Positions 22,480-47,852 of a stretch of DNA of 64,000 nucleotides are shown piece by piece. A model generated the notes under the pieces. It worked only from the letters and a program-made list of their open reading frames with translations. It made no database searches and was not told the origin of the DNA. Position numbers and translations under genes: made by a program. Source of the DNA: Nereocystis luetkeana (Eukaryota > Sar > Phaeophyceae > Laminariales > Laminariaceae); the NCBI GenBank assembly GCA_031213475.1, contig JARUPZ010000016.1:9626270-9690269 (forward strand). The letters run 5' to 3'. Numbering within the stretch: position 1 is the first letter of the stretch; each line of letters starts with the position of its first letter.

Positions 22480-23200
22480 GCAACTGGAATAATTAGGAAT
22501 ACTTTTTACATCACATGTTATCGTACGAACGGAGTTGTGTTGTTTTCTCCTACAGTAGAATGTCTTTGTACGACCCTCGTCGCCAAAGAAGCTAAACGAC
22601 CGCCCAATCTTGTTTTTTCGGGACGTCACAGTCGTTGCGTCCGCGCAAAAAAATTAAACATCATCGCCGACCTCAGCATGAAGCCCCTACTACTACTACT
22701 GCTGTCGTAGGGTCCCTAGCGTCGACCCGCTATCAGGGGCGGCTGCAGTTCGCTTTCTTCCGTCAGCTGTAGGCAAGGAGAGAGCAAGGCCCTCACGTGG
22801 TAGGTGGAGAGAGTGAAACAGTAACAGTGACAGTGACAGTGAGAGAGGGAGAGTCCGGGCGGGCAGGCAAACAAGGCCGGCCTCGGGACACTAGTTATTA
22901 TACGGAGCACCGCAATGCGTCGGTGAGATTCCCCGATTGGATACTACAGTGAGTTGTGTATGTGTACGTATTCCTTCTTCTTCTTCTGGTGCACCTTTCG
23001 TCGTTGCGTACATGTGTGAGGACCATTCTTCGGAACATTCTACGGACCATTCCCGAAACCTGCCCTCCACATTTATTTGCCCTACCGAAGGAAATACCGT
23101 GAAAGACGGATTCATAAATCTACAAGCATTGTGTTTCTTTTTTTTCCGATTCCATTTATTGTCTCCGCCTTCTCTTGCTCTCTCTCCCCCCCCCCTTGCA
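22480..23200. other. Stretch with no recognised feature
   Basis: No exon or known repeat seen; a short GTGACA run near 22820-22845 only. Confidence 0.3.
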
Positions 23201-23201
23201 C

Positions 23202-23311
23202 TATTACGGGAGACCCACAGTAGTAAATAGGACCTACGGTACACACAAAAACCTATATATCCCCCTATTTTTACTAAACATACTTGGTCCTATTAACTAT
23301 GGCCCCCCGTA
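23202..23311. mobile_element. Fold-back MITE family 1
   Basis: Left arm attacgggagaccc, right arm ggccccccgtac; core aaaaacctatatatcc. Confidence 0.8.
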
Positions 23312-23317
23312 CATATT

Positions 23318-23450
23318 CGTATCTCAGGTCCGGGGTCAGCAAGTAGGCTCTCTTTTCTTCTCTCCCCTCACCACAACGGCACTATGGCATTTTTTCCTTG
23401 GGAAGATTTTGCAGTAGCCATTTCTTCCCTCGCCGACTCGCATCTGAGTC
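23318..23450 (-). mobile_element. SINE-like element, diverged
   Basis: Reverse-orientation match to the 24062-24300 body: tcaggtccggggtcagcaag, gaagattttgcag, cgactcgcatctgag. Directly abuts the family 1 MITE. Confidence 0.55.
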
Positions 23451-23819
23451 AAACTCTACTGCTTCTACTATTAATACTCATGTGGGGTGGGGCGTAGCAG
23501 GCACCAGGTATATTGCTGTTGTGTACCAGGTAAGCAACACCCCGAGGTATACTGCAATCAAGCAACGAAGGGTCCACAGGAAACCTTGAGGGAAAACAAA
23601 ATTACCCCGAAAGGAAGTATCGGTGATATCTTCCAACATCTACTATAGTACACTACACCTGGTATGTATTAATATGCCCGATACATCTTCAGAACATGTA
23701 TTAATAGTACATTTTACACGCATATATATACGTGTGTCACATACTTAAGAGTGCAAGGATAAGAGTTTCGACGAAAGTTTCGACGTCACAGCTGGTTGTT
23801 CAATGCTCACTATTCATAG

Positions 23820-23884
23820 CTGATGCCTGTCTGTCCATCTGTCCATCTGTCCATCTGTCCATCTGTCCATCTGTCCATCTGTCC
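23820..23884. repeat. (TCTGTCCA)n minisatellite
   Basis: About eight 8-bp units. Confidence 0.95.
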
Positions 23885-23945
23885 TCACTAAGTAAGTGCG
23901 ACTTGCGGTACGAAACACCAAGTCACCGTGCTACCGTTGCGGTTC

Positions 23946-24300
23946 GTAGCCGGTCGCCCCGGTGGTTCAAGTGGTTAACCTCGAATTCTACTTGTTTGAG
24001 TCCTGGGTTCGTACCCCAGGTGGGTCGGACCTTTGACTTTATTTATTTAATTTGCAAAAATAAAAAATAAAAAGGATTCAATTGTTGAGAGCGCCTTGCA
24101 GCGTGGGTAGGCACAATTCGATGCGAGTCGACGAGGGAAGAAAAGGCTGAAATCTTCTCGCGATAATAATGAAGGCACGTACCGTAGCGGGAAGGGGGGA
24201 GAAGAGCCTGCTATGTGACCCCGGATCTGAGTTACGAGTTGGAAGGAGAGAGAGAAGAAGAAGGTGGGCGAAGATAATGAATGGGATGAGAAAAAAAAAA
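23946..24300 (+). mobile_element. SINE-like element with tRNA-like head
   Basis: A tRNA-like head (A-box-like GTGGTTCAAGTGG; T-arm CTGGG-TTCGTAC-CCCAG at 24003-24019) is followed by an A/T-rich linker (24020-24061) and a ~240-bp body ending gaatgggatgag plus an A-run. The body alone recurs at 38308-38563 (-), 17243 (+), 23318 (-) and 35778 (+). Whether head and body are one unit or two adjacent repeats is open, because other copies lack the head. Confidence 0.6.
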
Positions 24301-24303
24301 GTG

Positions 24304-24440
24304 TTATTATGACGGGGGGACATTCATTGTAACTAGGACCAAACATTGTTAGTAAGAGGAGGAGGTAAATATATACCAGGTAGGTTTTTGTCTGTACCAT
24401 AGATAGGTCCTAGAGTATTTACTAGGGTCCCCCGGAATAG
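24304..24440. mobile_element. Fold-back MITE family 1 with a TACCAGGTA insertion
   Basis: Where other copies read aaatatatagg, this one reads aaatataTACCAGGTAgg (24374-24382). Lies just behind the SINE tail. Confidence 0.8.
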
Positions 24441-24459
24441 TACCTTTTCTGTTGAGGCT

Positions 24460-24532
24460 TTTCCTTGTTAGTCCTCTGGGCTAGTAAAGGTAAAAGGTTA
24501 ACCAGTCGCCTACCCAATCTAAGCCTCATAAC
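24460..24532. mobile_element. Mini fold-back family 3
   Basis: gtcctctgggctagtaaagg ... caatctaagcctcataac, same orientation as 13974. Confidence 0.65.
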
Positions 24533-24534
24533 AA

Positions 24535-25140
24535 TCAATCAAAAACATTCCTGAAAGAAAAAATCTTGGTGCAAGGGAAACTTCTGCTAATAATTATTAT
24601 ATAAGTGCTGCTCGGTAGCATGTAGCAGTATTTATGGCCCCACCGCAATAGTAGTAGCATTTGGATCATAGCATATTGATAGGCCATTCATAGCGAAACC
24701 GGTCTTTTTGGGTGTGTCAAGGTATTTTTTTGTGGCCTTACACCATACTCTACAGTAGTATTAGTCAAGGGGTTACTATTAATAGATTCACAGCAGTAGC
24801 ACTCTGTTTGACGGAAATATAACGGCCGCTTGGTGCTCATATTTATTTCTGAATGATCCATAATCCATATATTTCCGTCGTAGCCGTCAAGACTGGTACC
24901 TGGCACCGGGTAGATGCCATTATGATATTATTATTGTATTACGATATGATGATATGATGATGTGATGATATTGTGATACGATGATATTATGATATTATGA
25001 TATTGTGATATTGTGATATTATTATCGTAGCATGGTAGCTCTGGCGGACTTTCCGGCACACCAAAATACAACTGCAGTTAACCTGCTATTAGTATAGTTG
25101 CTTCATAAGAAAGTAAGTCGTGGTCGGTGTGCGCGTGTGT
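24535..25140. other. Stretch with no recognised gene
   Basis: Contains a GAT(A/G)T(G/T)AT-rich run at about 24940-25025 and nothing else recognised. Confidence 0.35.
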
Positions 25141-25142
25141 GT

Positions 25143-25240
25143 ACCCTTTTAGGACTGCAGTCCGCTTGTCTTGGGGGCAAACTGCATATAATATGAGTCG
25201 AGTGTCCCCAAAACAGGCAGACTGCAGTTCCTAAAGGGTT
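25143..25240. mobile_element. Fold-back family 2
   Basis: cccttttaggactgcagtcc and ggcagactgcagttcctaaa arms. Confidence 0.75.
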
Positions 25241-25930
25241 AAACCAATCTTTCTACCCGTCAACATCCATCACAACCAGTGTAATTTCCCGAGAGGGGAG
25301 CTGACAAGCTGACCACCTCTTCGAGAAAATGGTTGAGGGTCATTGCTGTGTACGGGACGAATAAGAGCCTAACCCGAAGGCTGAAGTTACCGGACCCAAT
25401 CAACCATTGGTTTGGTTATTATGAGCGCCTTCGTCTTGTACACAGTCTGCGCCAACCATTTGTTTCTTGGACGAGTTGTGAGCTCTACTGTTTGCCGGGG
25501 CACCCACGGGGAGAGAGCTAAGGTCTACACGTTGCAAAAATGATGAAAAAAGAAGTTGTTAATAGTACAAGAAAGAGCTGAACACATGTTAGATTTGAAC
25601 GCCCATTACAAGTATGTAGTAACAACCTAGACGTACGGCACGTTGTAGAAAAGGAAAGTACAAAGTTAGAGCTCGCGTGCCGCCCGACCGGCTGAACTTC
25701 CGTTTCTGCACCCAGGGCGCCGTTTTACCGAACGGGTTCAGCTTCGTTTTGACCCCTAGAAAGCCCATTGGATTGGTCGGCGGGTTGTTGAGCGTACCTG
25801 GTACGGCACACTCCTTCTCGGACTTGATTTTTGGATGAGATACGTTCTACTATAGAGGAAGCCAGTAGCACCATTTTTTGTGCCCCGCCTTTCTTCACAT
25901 GGGGGGGGGCTCCATTCTATGAACTATTAA
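25241..25930. other. Stretch with no recognised feature
   Basis: A 62-codon plus frame at 25333-25521 is open but unsupported. TACCTGGTA at about 25796. Confidence 0.3.
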
Positions 25931-25932
25931 TA

Positions 25933-26041
25933 CTATTACGGGGGCCATAGTTAATAGGACCTATGGTTCACATAAAAACCTATATGTTTCACCATTTTTA
26001 ATAATAATATTTGGTCCTATTAACTATGGCCCCCCGTAATA
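25933..26041. mobile_element. Fold-back MITE family 1
   Basis: Well-preserved: attacgggggccatagtt ... aactatggccccccgtaat. Confidence 0.85.
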
Positions 26042-26077
26042 AGTAATACTCCTACTATGCACTGGATACGTCGCAAC

Positions 26078-26212
26078 CTAGTATCTCTATCTGTGGCGTA
26101 GCTCTGTGACCACAGAACTTGTATATCTTCAAGGATTGAAGAATCGGCGCGGACACTGGTTGTGCTGGATGTCGACGGGTAGAAAGAACGGTTTTATGTG
26201 AAGAACACACAC
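26078..26212 (+). mobile_element. LINE 3' end, severely 5'-truncated
   Basis: Matches the complement of 58936-59055 (gaccacagaacttg, ggttgtgctggatgtcgacg, gtagaaagaacgg) and ends gtgaagaac(ac)n. Confidence 0.75.
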
Positions 26213-26261
26213 ACGTATGTAGGACAGGTTTTGGGAAAGGTTCGTAGAACGGTCATCGCGC

Positions 26262-26385
26262 ATGTACAATGAATGGAACTTGTATCTCTTCTAGAATTGA
26301 AGAAACGGCACGGACACTGGTTGTGCTGGATGTCGACGGGTAGAGATAACGGTTTAATGTGAAGAACGCACACCCACACACGCCA
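26262..26385 (+). mobile_element. Second LINE 3' end in tandem orientation
   Basis: Same 3' terminus (ggtttaatgtgaagaac then a CA-rich tail) as the copy 50 bp upstream, but diverged from it. Confidence 0.7.
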
Positions 26386-26615
26386 GGAGTGGTATAATAT
26401 CACATCTGTCTGGGAATCCTAATCTTTTCCGACAACCGGGAGAACTCGGCTTAATATCCCGATGAAGTCGGGTAGACGGGCCTTGTTTGCCCGTACGTAC
26501 GAACCTCACTCGATATCTCTCTTCTCCACGCTGCTGCCATCTATCCCAACGTGAAAGGCTCTCTCCCTGCCCAGGAAAGGAAACGTGTAGCCTTCGGTAG
26601 TGGGCCAAACCTACT

Positions 26616-26726
26616 ATTATTACGGTTGACCAGAGTTAATGGGACCTATGGTGCACATAACAACCTATATATTTAACCATTTTTACTAACAAGATTTGGT
26701 CCTAATAACTATGGTCCCCCGTAATA
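26616..26726. mobile_element. Fold-back MITE family 1
   Basis: tattacggttgaccagagtt ... aactatggtcccccgtaata. Confidence 0.8.
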
Positions 26727-26749
26727 CAACACTGGGGACCTTTAGGAGT

Positions 26750-26830
26750 CCGTGTTGGCCAAAACAACGATATTCGAACTCACGCGGACAAAGCCCGACG
26801 GCTTAGCGATTTGTCCTGTTACTGGTAGGA
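26750..26830 (-). other. tRNA-like remnant
   Basis: The complement reads CGCGTGAGTTCGAATATC (T-loop TTCGAAT) behind a GGACAAA..TTTGTCC stem resembling an anticodon arm with a class II-like variable region. Acceptor stem not found. Confidence 0.35.
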
Positions 26831-26832
26831 AC

Positions 26833-26940
26833 TATTACGGGTGCCCATAGAAATCAGAACCCATCACACACACAAAAACCTATATATTACAGTATTTTTA
26901 GTAATCACATTTGGTCTTGATTACTGTGTACCCCCGTAGT
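26833..26940. mobile_element. Fold-back MITE family 1, diverged
   Basis: attacgggtgcccatag ... tgtgtacccccgtagt. Confidence 0.7.
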
Positions 26941-27039
26941 ACGTGTGCTATTAATATTAGCACTATTTGTAAGTCACCCGAACACTGACTCTGAGGAAGT
27001 TGGTAGGCTCAACCCGATTCACAATCCCACGGCCGAATA

Positions 27040-27105
27040 CCGGGGGGGAGGGGGGGGTGTACTCGATAGGAGATATGTACTCGATCTCATGCATGACGGG
27101 GGGCA
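27040..27105 (-). mobile_element. Poly(C)-end element, ~60-bp remnant
   Basis: Anchored at the G-run 27041-27056, followed by the family end (tactcgataggagatatgt, actcgatctcatgcatg). Confidence 0.6.
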
Positions 27106-27462
27106 TATGTAGTAGGGATCAAAGCCTGTTACGGACCCCCCCCGAAAAAAAAACGTATCTCGCTATGTTCGCGCAGCGTGTTGACCCGTCATAGGCTGGC
27201 CATAGGTGTACAACGAAAAATAGTGTGCAGCACAAGCGAACGTTGTACTGTAATTCGAGGTGTGTGCATACATGGTACCTGCTATTAATAGTTCCTCAGT
27301 CGATCGTAGTCAATAAGTTAGCCACAAAAGATTTGACTTGCAAGGCAAAAAAAGGGCTGCCTCTACTGTAGCAGCAACCCCCGTCGGAACAGACAGGCTC
27401 GAAACTAATTAAGTCGCACCCCCTGCCGTCCGTAGCATTGATTACGTCTAACATCCCCCACC

Positions 27463-28028
27463 CCCCCCCCTATTTTAAATATAGGTTGGGTTGGCGACGG
27501 TTGGCAACGACACTGTAAAACATGCCGCTCACTACGTGAGCTAGACAACCAGGGTACCGATTTTTCTTGTTCTTCTTTTTTGGCGGTCACCCACAGCTGG
27601 TTGTCGAGTTAGATCATTTGTGCGAGGTAAAGAACCTTTACTCCGCACAAGTGGGAATTATCGTATCACGTACCAAGTAGTGTTCAAGATAAGGCACCCA
27701 AGAGGCAGTTACATAGTACTCTCATTGCTGTCTCTGGAAATGCGTACACCGGAAATTAAAGCAACTTATTGAAGATGTCATCCATATGCAAGTCCGCCTC
27801 TCAAGCGGTTCTTAGTAGGATGCAGCTCATCCTTCATGCGACTCGCCGGACACCTCACGGTGGTTCGCGCTTGGTGCAAGCAATGTCTGTCTGGTCGGTG
27901 AAAACCCGACATGCTCCGTTCCGGCATTGTAGGGATGCGAGGGTCTACGGTCATACGACTACGGCCATGCATGAGATCGAGTACATCTCTCCTATCGAGT
28001 ATACCCCCCCCCCCCCCCCCCCCCCCCC
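27463..28028 (+). mobile_element. Poly(C)-end element, long copy A
   Basis: Runs from a C-run plus tattttaaatataggttggg to the terminal C-run (28004-28029). Contains gtccgcctctcaagcggttc, ggtgcaagcaatgtctg, gaaaacccgacatgctccg and gtagggatgcgagggtc. Sits head-to-tail with copy B, sharing the C-run between them. Carries the variant scar TACCAAGTA at 27671. Confidence 0.8.
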
Positions 28029-28568
28029 CGCCGTCCCTATGTATTTTGGGTAGGTTGGGTTGGCTCGGTTGGCAACGGCTACGTAAAACATGCCGCTGAC
28101 TACGTGAGCCAGACAAGCCGGGTGCCGTGTTTTTGTTTTTTGTTGGCGGTCGGTTACAGCTGGCGAGCGAGTTTTCCAAAAATTGTGCTCGGTGGAGAAC
28201 CTCTACTCCGTACAAGGGAACTGAACGTATCATGTACCAGGTAGTGTTGGTGGTGAAACACCCACGAGGCAGTTACATAGTAATCCCATTGCTGTCTCTG
28301 GAACTGGTCGCGCCGGATATTAAATTGACCCATTGAAGCTGTCGTCCACATGCAAGTCCGCCTCACAGGCGGTTCTTAGTAGGATGCAGCCCACCCTTCA
28401 TGCGACTCGCCGAACACCTCACGGCGCTTCGCGCTCGGTGCAAACACTGTCTGCCTGGTCGGTGAAAAACCCGACGTGCTCCGTCCCGGCGTTGTAGGGA
28501 CGCCAGGGTCTCATGGCCATACGACTACGCCCATGCATGGCATCAATCAAGTACACCCCCCCCCCCCC
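28003..28568 (+). mobile_element. Poly(C)-end element, long copy B
   Basis: From the shared C-run through tattttgggtaggttggg to a terminal C-run at 28556-28568. Carries TACCAGGTA at 28235-28243 where copies at 29941 and 37192 have a plain TA. Confidence 0.8.
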
Positions 28569-28938
28569 TGCACACAAAGTGGGCGGAAAAACATCCTTCC
28601 TTGCGTGGGGGCATTAAACAACATACCAATAGCATATAGCACACCATTTTTAGAAATACCGAATTTTGAGGTTGTCGACACCTGAGTAGGGGTGGCTATC
28701 ACATTGGTACATTGGTCAATGTCTCCACAAGTATATTTTTCACGCCGTGGAAGATATTTTTTACGCCGGCGACGTTTCCCTTGTTGCCCTCTCTCCCCCT
28801 CCTCCTCCTCCCTCTCCTCCTCCTCACGCCACAGTAGCACATCGGAAGAGTTTTCGATCGCTCGGACGGCCTCCCTTCACGCATGGAATATTCCCAGGAA
28901 CTTTGTTGGAAGGGTCACGATATGCATGATAGATATAC
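28569..28938. other. Stretch with no recognised feature
   Basis: Pyrimidine-rich CTC run at about 28795-28825; nothing coding recognised. Confidence 0.3.
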
Positions 28939-29105
28939 CTACTACGGGGGACCATAGTTAATAGGACCTATTGTATACATCAAAAGCTATGTATTTAACC
29001 ATTTTTACTTTTAATATTTGGTCCTAGTAACTGTGGTCCCCCGTAATATATGCCATTTTTACTTTTAACATTTGGTCCTATTAACTGTGGTCCCCCGTAA
29101 TATAT
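28939..29105. mobile_element. Fold-back MITE family 1 with duplicated right arm
   Basis: Complete copy to 29049, then a second copy of its right half (ccatttttacttttaacatt to cccccgtaatata) directly behind it. Confidence 0.8.
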
Positions 29106-29309
29106 GTAACACCAAGTGGAGAAAAGGCCTCTCCCGGCTAGAATTTCTTCTCTCTGGGAGGGGGCTGTTGTGTCGCGCGGACTTCAGAATGACGCGAGAT
29201 GTATGCCTGGTACGTACATACATACTGCATGCATACCGGACAAAAACGAGAGTCAGATCGACATCCTCCCGGCTGAAAGTCTAATCGTCGCTCTTTCTTC
29301 CAACGCGAA

Positions 29310-29515
29310 TATACTGTCAGCATATACTGCCAGTATATGCCGCCAGTATATTGGCAGTATACGGGCCAAGTAGAGCCCAAACCCTGACATATCTTCGGCG
29401 CAAATAGAATGGATTGTTGCTCCTCAGCTTATACTGCCAGTACATACTGCCAGTATACTGGCAGTATACTGGCCAAGTAGACTCAAACCCTGACATATTT
29501 TCGGCGAAAATAGAA
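29310..29515. repeat. Two ~115-bp units with nested palindrome
   Basis: atactgccagtatactggca is its own near-inverse; both units continue ccaagtag..caaaccctgacatat and (t)tttcggcg.aaatagaa. Confidence 0.75.
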
Positions 29516-29604
29516 GGGATGGTTGCTCCCTACTTTACCCCGACGTTCTTCGAATCAGGCGCACGGATATATGCCCTTGTGAGCGTATATCTCACATCGT
29601 AGCG

Positions 29605-30140
29605 CGGGGGGGGTGTACTCGATAGGAGAGATGTACTCGATCTCATGCATGGCCGTAGTCGTGTGGCCATAGACCCTCGCATCCCTACAATGCCGGGACG
29701 GAGCATGTCGGGTTTTCACCGACCAGGCAGACATTGCTTATTGCACCAAGCGCGAAGCACCGTGAGGTGTCTGGCGAGTCGCATGAGGGGTAAGCTGCAT
29801 CCTACTAAGAACCGCTTGTGAGGCGGACTTGCATATGGATGACAGCTTCAATAAGTTGCTTTAATTTCCGGTGTAGGCATTCCCAGAGACAGCCATGGGA
29901 GTACTATGTAACTGCCTCTTGGGCGTCTTACCATAAACACTACGTGATACGGCCATTCCCACTTGTGCGGAGTAAAGGTTGTTCACCTCGCACAAACGAT
30001 CTAACTCGACAACCAGCTGTGACCAACCGCCAGAAAAAAAAGGAAAAAAAAGCGGTTCCCTGGTTGTCTAGCTCAAGCAGTGAGCGGCATGCTCTACAGT
30101 GTCGTTGCCAACCGACGCCAACCCAACCTACGGGTACTCA
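29605..30140 (-). mobile_element. Poly(C)-end element, long copy C
   Basis: Opposite orientation: G-run at 29606-29613, then the family end, ending ccaacccaacctacggg. Has the empty TA site (29941-29942) for the insertion seen in copies A, B and D. Confidence 0.8.
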
Positions 30141-30412
30141 CATCGTGTAAGGAGGGACTGGATGTGTTGAAGGGGGAGATGAGGCAAATAGACGAATGTG
30201 AACATGGAGAAGTTTGGTACCAGGTACACTAGATAGTAGCGAGAAAACGATCGCTATCCTACGGGGTAGATGGCGGACACAGGCGGCGAAACAGGAAAGG
30301 GACTAGTCTGGGAAAAATACATAGTGATGAACGCCCAGATATTGGAGGTGTCTCTATCAGGAGCAGGAACGGTGCTCCGTCTTGAAAGGGATGCCTGAGC
30401 AGTAATGGTCGA

Positions 30413-46068
<15,656 letters not shown>

Positions 46069-46904
46069 TTTGAGGCCGGGGGGTGTGTCTTACTATACCC
46101 GTGGGGGGAATTCCCACACACGAAAAATAACAAAATGTCACGATTCGTGACAGAAACAAAACAAAAACAAAACAAAAAAGTTACATTTTCGCGTGATCAT
46201 TTCCATCATCTGTCTCGACCGCTGGCGTAGGCATACCGTAAGTAATGATCGTGTCCTTTCCATCACATCAATTTGTCGCTTTACAAAATGCCAAGAGAAA
46301 CGTTGGGCGTACGTACATACCTATAATATGCGGGTCATTTAAGAGCAGTTGCCGACAAAAGCCGAGCGTATGCGCCACACGAGCACTTGTCTCGCTACAA
46401 AAAAAAAGGGAAAATATCAGTCACCACTAGAAAAGACGATGAAAAAAGACCGGCCTCCAAGGAAATCGACCGTTCCAAGCAGGGGTTCATCCGTTCCGTG
46501 CCGCACACCTCCTCACGCTGCACGGAGCCTAAACTTCCCGCTCCGCAAACGGAACCCTCCGCCTCCCGCCAACGCTACACTGCGCGAAGCCTGTTTTGCT
46601 CGCTCTTCGCTCTGCTAACCGAGCCTTCCTTCCCCCACTTCACGGTACTCAACGCACGCATTTGCGCTGCGATTGAGCCGGCACATCCACTAGACCAGGG
46701 TTTTCCCACCAATCAAAAAGTCCCTTCGGAAAAAAATGACGACTAATGGGGGGGAAAAAGGGCAGCGCCGAGCGTCGTTGCCTTCACGTTCCAACAGTCA
46801 ACATCCCACACACTACCACCCAAGTACCATGGTATTGTCGATCGTCTCGACCCGTCTTCGAAAGCAACACAAAAAATATATCGGACAGTTCATATACAGT
46901 TCAT
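46069..46904. other. Intergenic, no recognised feature
   Basis: Space between the convergent coiled-coil and reductase genes; no clear poly(A) signal chosen, open frames unsupported. Confidence 0.4.
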
Positions 46905-47165
46905 CTGCAGATCGTTCCCATTCGATGATCTAGATCATTCCGAGAGGAGATATATTCCTGATCTGTATGATCTAGCTCATGTTTTCGGTTGAGACCAGTA
47001 TAATCTGCACGACCTATCTAGCACGTGTTTCCTAGGTTGGATCTGTACTATGCACAGATCTTGCACAACCTCTCACAACGGCAGGCGAGGAACTAGATCA
47101 TCTGTAGATAGATAGATCATGATCTGTATGATCTGTAGATGATTTGTCTATCCGAGGTGTGAAAC
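46905..47165. mobile_element. GATC-rich dispersed element
   Basis: gatgatctagatcattccga, tctgtatgatctagctcatg, aggttggatctgtactatgc, agatcatgatctgtatgatc. Confidence 0.75.
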
Positions 47166-47535
47166 AATATCAATCCTTGCCACGTTCCAACATGCAATCA
47201 GAGCATTCGACATACCACCTCAAAGAGAGGAGTGCCACAGCAGTCGTCTCATCTCGTCTTGAACTCAGGTAATATGTATGAAACACGCACTGCACTGCAC
47301 CGCACTGCATCTCAAAATTGGGGTAGCGATGTAGGCCCCAGCCCTCTACAAGCGGAACACAGCCGATTACACAGTAGATCGATTACACAACGAAAAAAAA
47401 GCATAGAAACGGGTAGAAAGACGGTTGCCAAAACTGGTTGGGTCGATTCGCCGGTGTCCAAACCGTTTCGATTCTCGCCGGTTTTCAGACACCGCTTCGA
47501 CGGTTGCGTTTTCGACGGTTTTAACGCTTGTTTAC

Positions 47536-47699
47536 GCCTCGACGGCTACGCCTCGACGGCTACGCCTCGACGGCTACGCCTCGACGGCTACGCCTCGACG
47601 GCTACGCCTCGACGGCTACGCCTCGACGGCTACGCCTCGACGGCTACGCCTCGACGGCTACGCCTCGACGGCTACGCCTCGACGGCTACGCCTCGACAA
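47536..47699. repeat. 14-bp minisatellite adjoining a stop codon
   Basis: About 12 units of cctcgacggctacg. On the minus strand the unit reads GGCGTAGCCGTCGA, and the reductase CDS ends ..CAGGCGTAG, so the stop is the first GGCGTAG of the series. Confidence 0.9.
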
Positions 47700-47852
47700 C
47701 TACGCCTGGTCGGCCATGACCATCTCGAGGGCCTTGTTCACCGCGGGCGTGCGGTAGGTCTTGATGAACATGTTGGCGGCCTGTCGGATGCACTCGGCCG
47801 CCGTGGGGTACGGGTGGATCGTTCCCGCCAGCTGCCCCATGGATACGTTGTT
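47700..47852 (-). CDS. Reductase exon 11 (terminal)
   Basis: NNVSMGQLAGTIHPYPTAAE to KALEMVMADQA, stop TAG at 47702-47700. HPYPTAAE supplies the catalytic His-Glu pair that serves the partner subunit. Acceptor: cgcccag. Confidence 0.85.
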   Translation of the reverse strand, partial: NNVSMGQLAGTIHPYPTAAECIRQAANMFIKTYRTPAVNKALEMVMADQA

